Positions 21,251 to 33,101 of a DNA stretch of 64,000 bases are shown here, in pieces. The DNA comes from Azolla caroliniana (Eukaryota > Polypodiophyta): the NCBI GenBank assembly GCA_043228905.1, contig JBHGNT010000006.1, positions 17,794,001-17,858,000 of the forward strand. The letters are read 5' to 3'. The notes beneath the pieces are model-generated. The model made no database searches and was not told the DNA's origin. It saw only the letters and a list, made by a program, of their open reading frames with translations. Every line of letters starts with the position of its first letter. Position 1 is the first letter of the stretch. A program made the translations under genes and the position numbers.

Positions 21251-24200
21251 AGATTTGTATTGTTTTCTTAAACCTTGGATAATTTTCTATTAGATAATCT
21301 ATCTTCTCTCAAAGTAGAATGTGTCAACCACATTTCTAGGAAATCGTATAGAAAATGGCATGCACCTAATGATTTGTGTAAATAGCAAAGCTAATATCTT
21401 ATCCAATAAATGTTTTTTAACATATTTTAACTATTAGAAACTCTATGGAGGTAAGGACAAAAAATGCACAACTTTTAACACTTTGACAACACATGTACAA
21501 TAATGGCCTCTAGCTTATAAAATTAGGATTCAATAGCTCTAATCTCAAGTTTTGCATAAAATGTTAAGGTTGCTCCATTTATTGCAACCACAACTCAATT
21601 GAGTGACTTTACATATTATATGAACATAGAACCATAATATGCAACTTTACACTAGGCATACTCTTACATGCGGTTCACTCTTTTTAACTCTTATTGAATG
21701 CATTGTACCAATGTAATTCAATATCATTCTTAAACCATGGTGAGTATAACATATCATATCACTAATTGGCATAGATGCATCATAAATTATAGCAAAAATG
21801 GTTCACTTGGAAATGGTGAAGCCTTCGCCTTCATTGCAAGGAGTACATTCTTTTGCCTTAACATTTGCCAAAAACCCATATCATTGTCTTAAAAAATGAG
21901 TTTGACATGTCTTTCCAAATCTTACTTCATAATCACGCTAATTAATACTTAACTGGAAACTTGTCCCCTTCAACTCTTCCTCTTTAACTTTTTGTTCCAA
22001 TGCCCATTAGGTTGTTTTTAAAAGTGCGGCGAACCATGCTTCCACATGTCTTACTTTTTATTTGTTTCAATGATTAACAAAATGCCAAAACTGGTTATAT
22101 ATATTTAAATGAATATAGGATACAATGGTAGTTCTAGGTTGGGCGACATAGCTCTTAAAGAATTTACTTCCAAATGCATACAATCTCTTGCCAATGGCCC
22201 AAAAGGCATTAATAAATGTCATGTGGGAACAAAATTATCGTTCTTCTTAGACTCCTTTCTAAATAACACCCTTCCTTTCTCTTTATGTACTTTTGAAAAC
22301 ATATTGCTACTTGAAATGAGTTCCAAATATATTACATCAATTATATTAGTATTCGTATTCGTATTCGTTTGCATTCGAATGGAAAACCCCACGAATGCGA
22401 ATATGTCAATCTATGGTTACAAAACATTATATTTTTTTAGGCTTTGGCATTGAATATTTGTCCATAAACCCTAATTAGAACAAAGGACTACCTGAGTTAC
22501 TTTCATTACAAAATCATCACTTTAAATAGTGGACTATTTAGAGCCCTAACTTTTGTAAAAATATGTGTTATATATTTCTAATTCCCTAGGCAAAAAAGAA
22601 ATTATAGTTAGAAAATACTCTAACTTGTTGGCTAATTGGATCAAATAGAAAATACTTGTCATACTCTTGGGATAACTTCTTAAAAAGCACTTGATCCCAT
22701 GAATCCCTTGTCACACCATCACATGTCTTATTCATTAGGCCATGGCATGGGTGTATGGCAATCATGAGTTTATCCATTTCTATATTTTATGCACCCATTG
22801 ATCCTCTCTCACTCTTTATTCTCTCCATATTCATCATCCACCCTTATCTTCATTCCCCTCTTTGTTTCCATTTTCATGTTCTTATTTTTGTTGTTTGTGA
22901 TCACGGATTTGCTCAACCCAATCGACTTTTTATTAATTGTCAACCCAGTTATGGCTCAATTGTTGGTTCAATTTGGAGACCAACTATATCTTTAGTCTGG
23001 AGATCGACAATTGATCATTATGTGACAACGTTATTCAATTCTCAGCTAATGGCATCAACAATCAAAATGAATATTGATCGCCTACCTCGTTATTGACATC
23101 TAAATGGTAGTAGTAATGGCAAACCCATGGTAGTGACGAGGACGGTAGCCCAATGGCAATAGCATGCCTCAAGAAAATAATCCAACAATTAACCACAAGC
23201 TAATGATGATGACATCATTAGCAATATTGGGATATCAATCGTAGCCAAATAGAGACAGGAATATTTTGGGAAATACAATTTGTGAAAAACACTAGGGGCT
23301 TTTTGATGATTTCATTTTCAAACCTTGGCACATAAGGGACACCATAATATATATGGAGTTTTATGAAATCCCAAAAAACTTGTTGGGTACTTAATGAAAT
23401 AATGTTAAGCTTCAAATTTCACCTAATGTATTAAAGAAGTGGAACAGTGGTAATTTTTTACACAGATTTTTTGGCCTTATCTTATAATATTTTATCTCAA
23501 AAACTAGTTCGTGTGTTACACATTAATCATGCTACATGTGATGCACATAAGGACACAAATAGTATATATATATATATGGAGTTGTTCATTTCTTTTGAAG
23601 CATGTTATATAAAATGCCAAAAACTTTTCGAGAATTTAATCAAAACACCCCTAAACTTCAAGTTTCACCTAAATCAAAACATAAGTGAAATATTAACAAA
23701 TTTTTAAGTCCAAGGTATTCCTGTAAATGCCCAACAAATGAAAGTGTCAGGATGTTGTTGCTTTTTAATGAAACATACACATAAGAAGGCATGTATGAAC
23801 TTCATGTATCACTACACTTTCATTCCAACCAAGGTATATCACACAATCACTTATGTCCATACATGGTATGTGTAACAAACAAGTTAGGGATGTTTTCAGT
23901 AAATACTCCCAACCATTTCTACCTAAATGTATGTTTTGGAAAGCAAAATACCAACACCCACATGAAGTTTCAGAGAGGATACTGTTTTTTCGAAGAAATT
24001 TAGTACTTCTGTTTCATTTTTAATGACAAGTAGACCCAGCAATGTCTCTTAAGATTGCCCCAGAAGCGTGCTTATGTACACATTCGCAGATAAAATTATC
24101 ATAACCATTCATTAACCTTATTCACACTAACATTTCTCAGTTAATTAAGAAAAAAGAAGAGTTACAGGCAGGGACAGAGATTCTGACTTGGAATCATGTG

Positions 24201-24563
24201 TTGCATATATGTATGTATATTATGAATTGCATGCATGTATGGAAACAATACATCATTTTCAGTGCACTTAGCATCATTCAATGAAGAATTATTGTTATTT
24301 TTGGTCGTAAATGTGTTCATGGTCCCATTTAACACATTTCTAGCTCTCTTATTGACAACAGTACATTTATCTTTCAAATCCTAGAAATCTGTTTTTTGCT
24401 GACTCAAAGAGAATTCACCATCCAAAAATTATCACATGAAGTCTTTGCATACGAATTTGTTTGGAAAGAATTCATATATTGAACTCCAAAAGAAAGGGTT
24501 TAATTACCAAGCCCTCAGCTTAGAAAGCAACAAGGTCAATGCAAGTATGTAAAACTGCTCATA
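21251..24563. other. AT-rich intergenic DNA, no gene recognised
   Basis: This stretch lies between the transposase relic and the 3' end of the FtsJ gene. Open stretches on either strand are short and match nothing I know. It contains (ATTCGT)n-like repeats near 22350 and AT microsatellites. Segments near 23236-23330 and 23560-23690 resemble each other, and the first also resembles intron 5 of the FtsJ gene (about 24860-24935). The 3' end of the transposon copy 1 probably lies at its left side. Confidence 0.5.
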
Positions 24564-27500
24564 TCATCTAAAATTTTTAGCTATAAAATAGATCTCTCTT
24601 GAGGTGGGCCTGGTGGCTTTTGGTCTTAGCCAAAATGTAGATTTGAACCGCCCTTTGCAAAGCTTTGGGAAACCTTACAAAAAACGAATGTCGATAATCA
24701 TCTGTGCACTTAAAATCGAAACTTTGATCAAAATAGCCCTCATTTTTCACTACGTTTTCAAAAATTCCCCTAATCTCACTCATTTTTGTCTTTCCAATCT
24801 ACCCCTATCTGAGTTTCCCTCGCTTTCTCCATCAGGAATGTGTAGAGAGGAAACGTCGCCAAATAGAGAAAGGAATATTTTGGGAAATACAATTCATGAA
24901 AAACACTAGAGCCTTTTGATGATTTCATGGAAAATGAGAGCACAAATAAAGAAAAGAACATTGCAAACCTTGGCTTTCCTGGCCTTCCAATAATTTGATG
25001 ACAAGACTACCACCAGGCAAAAGTAGTCCGTTTTCTTGAAAATGATCAAATTCGGATTCATCATCATTGATGCGACCTAAAGCCAGCTGCAACACCTTTA
25101 ATCCAAGTTCACCAGATAGGGCTGCATCTCTTGATCCAATACCCGATACAGAAGGACACATATCCGATAGTATAACCGAAAATCCCTTGCCCTGCCAGTT
25201 TCAAATCAAAACCATAATTCTAATGAAGAAAATCTTTGATCAACAATGAAATTATCTCTTACATCAGGGAACACGATATTCGTATGAAATAACAATTATA
25301 AGTTCAGGGGAATCAGTAGTCATTTTTATTATAATCAATGCTTTTTCATGAGGCAAAGGTGTAAAAATAATTGATAATTATAAAAGGATACTGGCAAAAT
25401 AAAATTAAAACCTAAAATTTTAAATAAAACGTTTCTGTAATGAAAATTAAAAAGCAATATGTTATAACTTAGAAATGCGATCAAAATGATTGTTTACCGA
25501 ACATGCATAGGGTAGAAGAATGTTCGGGTCAATTGTCAGCACATCACCACATAATGTTTGCACTCTCCGGTCGCAATGATCTGATGGCACCTTTACTTTC
25601 TGCTCTGCAAGAAAAAAACACATCCACACATTCAGTAAATATATATATCACTTTTTCTCTCTTTTTTGTATGCTTTAAAATTTGAATTCCTTTTCTTTCT
25701 TTTTTACACATGGAATGCACTGAACCCTTCACCTTAACATCCACACCGAGAACTGAACCACCCTTTTCAAGTGGGCCAAGACTTTGGCAAGCCACCTGCA
25801 AAAGTCACAAAACATATTAACCCTGCCAATAAGTTTTATCCAATTTAACTGGTTGGAATTAGTAATATAATACAAGATATATATGCATCGATGTATAGAT
25901 GTATAGATATGCCAATATACAAATTTAAGCTCTTATTCTCCATCTACATTTATAACATCTCAGATGAGATCGAACATATTAAAGATGTCTCTATCCAAAT
26001 AAATTCTCACCACATAGGGTGGACAATGGAAGGTAAACACTTTTTGAAGTTGATTTACCATCATTTTAGCCAAATCTTAATAAAACCCATCTATTGATGA
26101 TATCAGCCCCCACTAGGCAAAGCACATATACACACGCATGGAGAGATATACACACACACACACAATGGTGTGGAATACTCGTAAGATGCCTGATTCATGG
26201 AAAGTTAGTCATTAGGATTTTACAGAAAGTTGCCTCTACTCACATTCTCTTCAATGTGAGACAGTGCATATAGAGAGAGAGAAAGAAAGGTGTGGAATAC
26301 TAAAAAGATGCCTAACACGGAAAGTTGGTCATTAGGATTTTACTGTAAGTTGGTCTATTCACATTCTCTTCAATATGCGGCATATGCAAGGAGACTTGTC
26401 TGCTATGCATACTTTGCCATGAACAAGTTCACGAGTCTGAGTATCACATTTTGATACAATCCATTGCCTTTGACCACATTCGAGTTTGATTTCAGCACAT
26501 TGTGTGAATGATGTGGTGCAATTTGCTGAAGATGACCAAAAGTTTATGAGCATACTCAAAAACTTTTGTATAAACAATAAGTTGAGTCTCAATCAATCCA
26601 CAACGAAAGTTATGCTTGTGAAGACTCAAAATAAGGATAAACCATGCATTCTCATAAGCCACTTGACTCTGTAGAAAACTTCAAATATTTTGGCTTGAGG
26701 TTCCCTCCAATCACAGATGGAGGGAATGTGCTTCCCACTGCTTAAAAGCAGGAAAGTGGGCTTACTATGCATTAGAGAACATGTGGATAGTGTACCCTTT
26801 CAAATATCTCAAGCTTAGGGTTCCTTTCAATAATAGATGGAATGAATTTGCTATTTGCCAGTCACTAGCAAGAATGGTCTACTCTGTGCATTGGATAACA
26901 TATGTGATGTTGGAGAAATTAAATGTTGTGTCCCCAAGAAACACCTCTTTGACGCATTCGTAACAGTAGTGCTTCTCCATTGGGTTTGAAGCATGGGCAA
27001 TAACACTTAAGTTCACTTGGAAAGATCTTGAAAATGTCCAATATCACTTTCTTGTGAATTTTCCTTAAGTCAAGCTACATATGTCATACATGCTCCTATT
27101 TATTGAGGCCGAAATTCCTCTGTGAACAAGACTTTCTGCAAGGCCAATGTATCACGGCTTAGGAAAGATGTGTTCATATTTCACACACACTGTATTAGAT
27201 ATGTTGCATCAAACTGAAAAACCATTTAGTTCCCCGACGGGGAAACCAGTCACCGATACATGGTAGGGCGCATCCCTTTATTCACTATCTGTTCTCTTTG
27301 CTTCCATATTAGATAGTTCACATTCTCATCAACGTGAGACAAGGTGTTGGGGCACAGATGAAGAGATTCACCAACTATCCATCTGCCCTACACAAGTTTG
27401 GCGTCAAGAGTATCCCACTTTGTTACAAGCTGCATCCAACCACATTCAATTTTGCGTTCCACACATTAACAAAATAGTCCATCTAGAATTTGTCGATCAA

Positions 27501-27957
27501 TCTATTCTGCTCTATCTCGACATAGCTACAAATACACATACATAAATACATATATATACACCATACATACATGTATATATATGCACCATACATACATACA
27601 TATATGTTTGTAGATGTACATGTATGCACACGTGTATGTGTGCATTATGTGTGGGTAAATGTACGAACTTATGTATATATGTAGATAATAATCAAAATCA
27701 ATGTTTGAGCTGCTACTACCTGCATCCATGCTCCAGGAGCGCATCCAAAGTCCAGAACTGAAGCTCCAGGCTTTATGATGTAATGTTGTTTTTGGATTTG
27801 CAAAAGCTACCAAGAAATTTACCAACAGTCATTTTACAAAAAATCTACGCAAGAAACCTAGGCCTTTTATCTTTTCTTTTACCTTGAAAGCAGAGCGAGC
27901 GACGTAATGGAGGCGTTGGGCCTCTCTGTAGAAGAAATCTGGGAGAGCAGAACTCAT
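24564..27957 (-). CDS. FtsJ/RrmJ-type rRNA 2'-O-methyltransferase, six exons
   Basis: Exons on the minus strand: 27957-27883, 27806-27720, 25795-25733, 25599-25498, 25191-24969, 24673-24564. All introns are GT-AG and the joined CDS is 660 nt, 219 residues plus TGA, with no stop or frameshift. The product begins MSSALPDFFYREAQRLHYVA. It has the SAM-binding motif VLDFGCAPGAWMQ (residues 42-54) and the FtsJ catalytic tetrad K25, D119 (VILSDMCPSVSG), K175 (GGSLVIKLLEG) and E210 (TSREIYFIA). Length and exon order fit the plant FtsJ/MRM2-like family that methylates the ribose of a uridine in large-subunit rRNA, probably in an organelle. Intron 2 is 1.9 kb and holds a LINE relic. This is the only clearly intact host gene here. 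Confidence 0.95.
26166..26378. repeat. Imperfect tandem duplication in FtsJ intron 2
   Basis: Two units of about 90 bp (from GGTGTGGAATACT to CATTCTCTTCAATRTG), offset by about 120 bp, are separated by a GA-rich microsatellite. They are probably derived from the adjacent LINE relic. Confidence 0.6.
26480..27230 (+). pseudogene. LINE reverse transcriptase relic inside FtsJ intron 2
   Basis: Plus-strand fragments read DDVVQFAEDDQKFMSILKN-like sequence, NNKLSLNQSTTKVMLVKTQ, then frame-shifted pieces similar to the region after the YADD box of non-LTR reverse transcriptases. It lies antisense to the host gene and has many stops. It lengthens intron 2 without touching exons. Confidence 0.65.
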
Positions 27958-27965
27958 TTCTAGAG

Positions 27966-27974
27966 TTAGGGTTT
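27966..27974 (-). promoter_or_regulatory. telo-box in the 5' leader of the FtsJ gene
   Basis: AAACCCTAA stands 9-17 bases upstream of the FtsJ start codon on the minus strand. This motif is known from 5' regions of plant genes for ribosomal proteins and translation factors, which suits an rRNA-modifying enzyme. About 140 bp of unique sequence separate the start codon from the gypsy relic upstream, so the promoter must be short or lie partly within repeat DNA. Confidence 0.6.
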
Positions 27975-28109
27975 AAAGTCAGGTTTTAGTGCTTCCATGT
28001 ACCCCCAACACATGCAGCCATTGTACAAAAATAGGCATATGCATATATATGTGTGTATGTATGTATGTCCGCTCGTGATTAACTACATACCTACACCCAG
28101 TCAATCGAG

Positions 28110-30480
28110 TGACGATTCGAAATGCAGGAGTCGGGCCGACCATTGACGAGTTTGTTGAAGCCTTCGTTGGAAGGTGGATCTACTCAGTCGGCGACTTATA
28201 CTCAGTGTACAACTAGTTTCAACTAGCTATCGAAAGTAGGGATATCATGGAAATGTGGACCCCAATCGGTTTAGTTCTGATTGTTCCTTTCCGCAAGGAG
28301 GGATGACCTCCTGGAAACCGTCCTCTGCAAAGGTAGACTACATATCAAAGATGAAAAATGAGTACAAGTCGACAACGGAGGTGCGACGATTCCTTGGAGC
28401 CAGTGCATTCTACCACATCTGGATTGCCCATTACGTGCACATCCCCAAACCGCTATACAGACTAATGAAGAAAGGGAGGAAGTTTGAGTGGGGTGACGAG
28501 CATACAACGGTGATGAGAAGATTGAAGGAAATGTTGACAACGACACCGGCTTTACGGAAGGTGGTCAACAAGGAAGGAGTTCTTATCTATGTCACAGTCG
28601 CCACGAGTCCGGCCGTAATCAAATGGGTAATCAACCAAGAGGGAGAAGAGGCCATCTGATTCGGAGCAAAGGTATTAAATGAGCGACAGTGAGGGTACGC
28701 CCAAGTCCAGAGAGAGGTCTGGGGTATTGTTTCGACAGTAAAGACCGACAAAAACTACCTAATCAAGACGAAGGTGATAATAAAGATGGACTGCCTCCTC
28801 ATCCGAGGGATGATATCCAGATGCGTGATACCGGATCTAGCAATGCTCAGATGGATCGCACACATATATAAAGTCCCTAAACCCGGAGATTCGTCACATT
28901 TCCGAAAAGACCAATGCCATAGATGATATGCTATCGAGAGCAAGGTTTGAGGATGAAGTCAGCATGATTTCAAGAAGCGAAGACGTTGGCCTCGACTTCT
29001 TCAAGATGGCCTAACTGTCAGCAGATGGTCAAAGCACACCAATCCTACAAGTGTTCGACGAACACGAATACAAAGGGGATTGGTTGCTAATCGGTCGATT
29101 CTTGAGCACGTTGACGACGGATACCTCGTGAACTAAGAAGGAGGTGGCTCGGATCTGGAAGGAGGCCGCTCGTGTACTTCCTTAAAAGTGGGTTCCTCTG
29201 GCGGCACTTGAAGAGGCGAACGGAGGCACCACTACGGTTGGTGATGAAGAAGGAAGACCAGTCAAAGCTGATGGCCGAGTTTCAGGTTGAGTCCCTAGTC
29301 TGGACATAGAGGGATGTGAGCAACGTTCAAGAAGCTAAAGGAGAAATACTAGTGGTTGGGCATGTATGATGATGTGCATAACTTTGTATCCACGTGCGAG
29401 AGCTGTCAAGTGCATTCCGGCGTCCGACACTAGGTGAACTACATCCGATCTACCCACTCACCATACACTTCAAGTGGATGGTGGATTTGGTCATGATGCC
29501 GATGGGAGTCGGTTAGATGAGGTACATGGTGCTTGTGCGAGAAAACCTGACAAACCAGGTAGAAGGTCGGTCCCTAACGAACAAGATGATCGCATCTGTG
29601 TGCAAATTCTTAATTGAGGAGGTCGTTTGTCGATACGAATGCGTAGGGAAGATTATAATCAACTGATGGGGGCCGGATGCACACGAAGGGACGGAGTTGT
29701 TCGAATGATAAGAAGTAAAGCTCTCCCTTACGAAGGCATACAATCCGGAAGCGAAGAAAAGGTCAAACACGGGCATTGATCGATTGTGAAGGCGATTGTA
29801 CGAGCATGCAATGGACGAGTCGGGAATTGGCCGCATCTACTACCTTATGCCCTGTGGACCGACCGGACTATGCACAACTTAGTAACCGGATATATGCCAA
29901 CTGAGCTCATGTTCGAGCAAAAGCCGGTAATGCCAATTGAGAGGACGATTGCCTTATGGATGACGATTCTATGGGAGAATGAGATGAGTCGAGAAGAGTT
30001 ATTGGTTGCACGGATACGACAGCTCGAAAGGCGACCCGAGGATCTAGAGAAGGCACGAGAGAGAATGAAGGTGGCCTGGATGAAGAACAAAGCTCGGTTC
30101 GACAAAATGCATTGGCTTCATCACAAGAAAATAGAGGAATGAGATTGGGTGTTGGTCTATGATAGCAGCCTCGACAATCAACACTGATCAACTCGGATGT
30201 TTTCAAAGAGGTGGTTTGGACCGTATGTGGTGGTGAGCACCAATGCAAATGCTACATACCAAATTGCAGAACTTGACGGAACAAGGATAGTCGTATTGAT
30301 AGTACGGAAAAGAGTAAAGATCTTCAAGAAGTGACAAGACGAGGAACTGGATTGGGACATGGTGGATCTTAATGAGAACAACGAAGGGGTGGTTGAGCAA
30401 CCAGACGAGGGCCGGATCGATGAAGGAGCAGAGGAGGATGACATAGCACTATTTTGGGACTTCATCTCTTCAATTTTCGG
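28110..30480 (+). mobile_element. Degraded Ty3/gypsy relic (RT, RNase H, integrase)
   Basis: Plus-strand pieces in order: an RT start (YN-stop-FQLAIESRDIMEMWTP), the RT/RNase H linker (TEVRRFLGASAFYHIWIAHY, PLYRLMKKGRKFEWGDEHT), RNase H end (DDMLSRARFEDE), integrase zinc and core region (FKWMVDLVMMPMGVG, CKFLIEEVVCRYECVGKI) and a C-terminal region (DWVLVYDSSLDNQH, RWFGPYVVVSTNANATYQ). It has many stops and frameshifts, and no LTR was found. The type differs from the gypsy element at 1-8.8 kb. It reaches within about 150 bp of the FtsJ start codon. Confidence 0.85.
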
Positions 30481-31143
30481 CACATATCGGACGATTTTTG
30501 GTTTGGTGGGGGTGGATGTCGTGAAGATTCCCGGCAACGGCAAGAAAATCTACATAAGGGGGCAAACTTTTGGTATATACGAATGTGTGCATGCGAAGGG
30601 TAATTATGCCCATGCACATTAGGAAAGGTGGGAATAAAATGTAAAGTGGTAAGCAAAGGTAAAGTGCAAAGGAACACTAAAAGAATGATAGTGATATGTA
30701 CTTTAAATGCACTCGTAGGAGAGAAAAGAGGGGTAGTTAAGAGGAAGATTGTGGTAGAGATTCCCTTTGACAAGAGGGGAATTTTAGGGCCTTCCCGTTG
30801 TAATGATGCTCCCCTCCCAAATGGGGAGGGTTGATAATTGTTTACTGGCTCACCATTTTAGAATAGTGGGTCATTAGAAACAAGTAATATGTCACATTTT
30901 AATAACTATCCGTCAAAAAAAGACACAAAATAGGTTGTAAACCAAAAGGGGTGCCGCATGCGTAAAGGTTTTTTAAAAACGACCCAAAATATATTGATTT
31001 CTAGCATGTCCAAAATTTTAGAGCTTCCAAAAATTGCCTAAATAATTGACATGCGAAAGTTACAAAAGAATGGATAAATTTTACAAAAGGCATACCACTT
31101 ATATTTATACATATTCGAGAATCAACAACTTGATGTAAAATAC
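30481..31143. other. Non-coding flank left of copia C
   Basis: I see no gene here. Because C inserted between 31143 and 48799, this DNA was originally contiguous with the 3' end of transposase copy 2 and may include the end of that transposon. A GC-rich short inverted segment (CCCTCCCCATTTGGGAGG type) lies near 30815-30832. Confidence 0.45.
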
Positions 31144-31607
31144 TATAAAGAATCGATGGTGATTCTTGTGCAGCGGGATAGATGTGTGTTATGTGCGTAT
31201 ATGTGTGAGAGAAAAAGAGAGGAGAGAAAAGAGAACTCAAGATAGATAAATGAGAGGAAAATAGAATACTCAAGAAGGTGTATATTTCACAAGTAGAATA
31301 AGATTTACAAAATGTAGCATAACAAGGAGTCACAACCGACTTAGTATGAAGTGTGCAGAGGGTGCTTTATATATAGTCACCCTCTCTCTTCATTAACTAA
31401 CTACAACAACCACTCTCTCTCTTGGGGAATGTGAAGACTCATAGTCATGGGGAATATGTAACTCATTAGTTATGTGTAATAGAATATGATTCTATGACAC
31501 ATAGTTAATGTGTAGAGAGTAGTGGTGTGACTCTTGACCCTTGAGTAATAATAGATTCTCAAAAGGTGTGTTCACACGTTGCACTATGTTGAGCTTGATT
31601 CTCAACA
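31144..31607 (-). repeat. 3' LTR of copia C
   Basis: In minus orientation it starts TGTTGAGAATCAAGCTC, with the polypurine tract GCTTGAGGGGGCG just before it, and ends at a mutated terminal CA (TA). It matches 48322-48798. A TATA-like TATATATAAAGCACCC lies near 31368. Confidence 0.9.
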
Positions 31608-32400
31608 CGCCCCCTCAAGCTCAACTCCGGTCGGTTCCTTTTGATTGATGTCTGCTTCGGTTGGTATCTAGTTCGGACGATCTCCGGTGTTCGCTTCGAC
31701 TCATACTCGGTTCGGACGGTATCTGTTCTCGCTTGTACTTCCCCTCAAGATTGGCAAGTCAGGGATCGTCAATCCAAGGTCTGACATGAATTGCCGAAGC
31801 TTGTCGGCTCCTAGGGCCTTGGTGAAGATGTTGGTTGTCTGAAGATTCGTGTTGATGTGTAGAAGATTGACATCTCCGGCTTGAACACGCTGTCGTGAAG
31901 ATCCGTCACTACGCGCGGATCATGAGGCGGAACCGCCGGGGTTCTGGATCGGAAGGACTCGAAGTTGGTGCTAGCTTTAGCGAGAAAGGATTTAAGGTAG
32001 ATTGAAAGAGAGAGAGATTGAGCTAAGATAGAACGCTTGATTTTAGATTGAGAGAGAGATTAAGATTGAACTCTTGACTTTAGATTTGAAGAACAAGGTA
32101 TATCATCAAAAGGTTAACGAATTTTCTTCTTAATATTAATTTTGATATAAAGTACAAAGCTCTTGATAAGAAATTTACCTTTTTCTTTTCATCTTTTTTC
32201 TCCCCTCTTTTATAGATGCCCTCATGCATTTGAGGGTACAAGACATGCATAAAATGCATGTTTGCCATTTGGTGTTCATGTATTACATGTGGTGCATGAT
32301 AACCATGTCACTCATTTAAGGTCTCATGTATGAGAATTTACATGTAAATCTATAATGACAAAAATATTATTTTATGAAAATATCTTGGCTTAGTGGCAAG

Positions 32401-33072
32401 TGTTGGGAAACAGGTCCCTCTGGATGGGAAGGAAGAAGATCAGTGACGATGAACAAACCCGGTGAAGACCGGATGAGGAGTACCCGGCTACGGAGAGCCG
32501 GATGGTGCAGGCCCGGTATGAACCGGATGAGGAGTACCCGGCTACGGAGAGCCGGATGGTGCAGGCCCGGTATGAACCGGATGAGGAGTACCCGGCTACG
32601 GAGAGCCGGATGGTGCAGGCCCGGTACGAACCGGAGGAAGAGACATATTCGTAAATATGTTTCTGAGAGCCCATTGGGGCTATATTTGTAAATAGCCAAA
32701 AAGTCATATTAGTATAAATATGACTTAGAGCAAACTAATATTATGTTGTTGTCATTTTCTTGTTGGTGCAAGAAGAAGAGAGAGCGCGTAACTGTACAAA
32801 GAGAGAGAGAGAGAGAGAACGAGGTCGTTGCCTCTGTTGTAACCGCCGCCTGTGGCGAAGATCGTGAGTCCGAGGTCGTTGCCTCCGTGTACTCACTGTT
32901 TTGTACATTCATACATAGTGACAGTTTGCAGCTTGTGGGTTGCCGTGGTTTTTCCCCTAGTTAACCTCCTGTGTACCATTTCTCTTCTTTGTGTAGTGTT
33001 CTATTTCCCGTTTATGAAAAGAATCTCGGTTGTGGCCGAGTCTTGCGCATAAGGAACGTCCAGTTCTCGTCA
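32401..33072 (+). repeat. 5' LTR of copia E with three copies of a 54-bp unit
   Basis: Starts TGTTGGGAAACAGG and ends TCTCGTCA. Between about 32465 and 32640 a 54-bp unit containing the palindrome-like CCGGCTACGGAGAGCCGG is repeated three times. The 3' LTR has two copies and the solo LTR at 9137 has one. A TATA-like GTATAAATATG lies near 32711. It lacks a 17-bp stretch present in the 3' LTR. Confidence 0.93.
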
Positions 33073-33101
33073 AGTGGTATCAGAGCAAAACGACACAGAA
33101 A

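Noticed and set aside
22109-23096. Open frames of 60-114 codons between the transposase and FtsJ
   Set aside because: AT-rich, no motif, no splice-compatible neighbours and no similarity to anything I recognise.
27526-27825. A 99-codon minus-strand ORF over FtsJ exon 2
   Set aside because: The continuous frame runs out of exon 2 into intron 2 and across a (TATG)n region; the GT-AG structure gives the correct FtsJ reading instead.
32374-32691. Open frames with an 18-residue repeat on both strands
   Set aside because: The 54-bp LTR unit is a multiple of three and so stays open in several frames. It is LTR DNA, not a gene.
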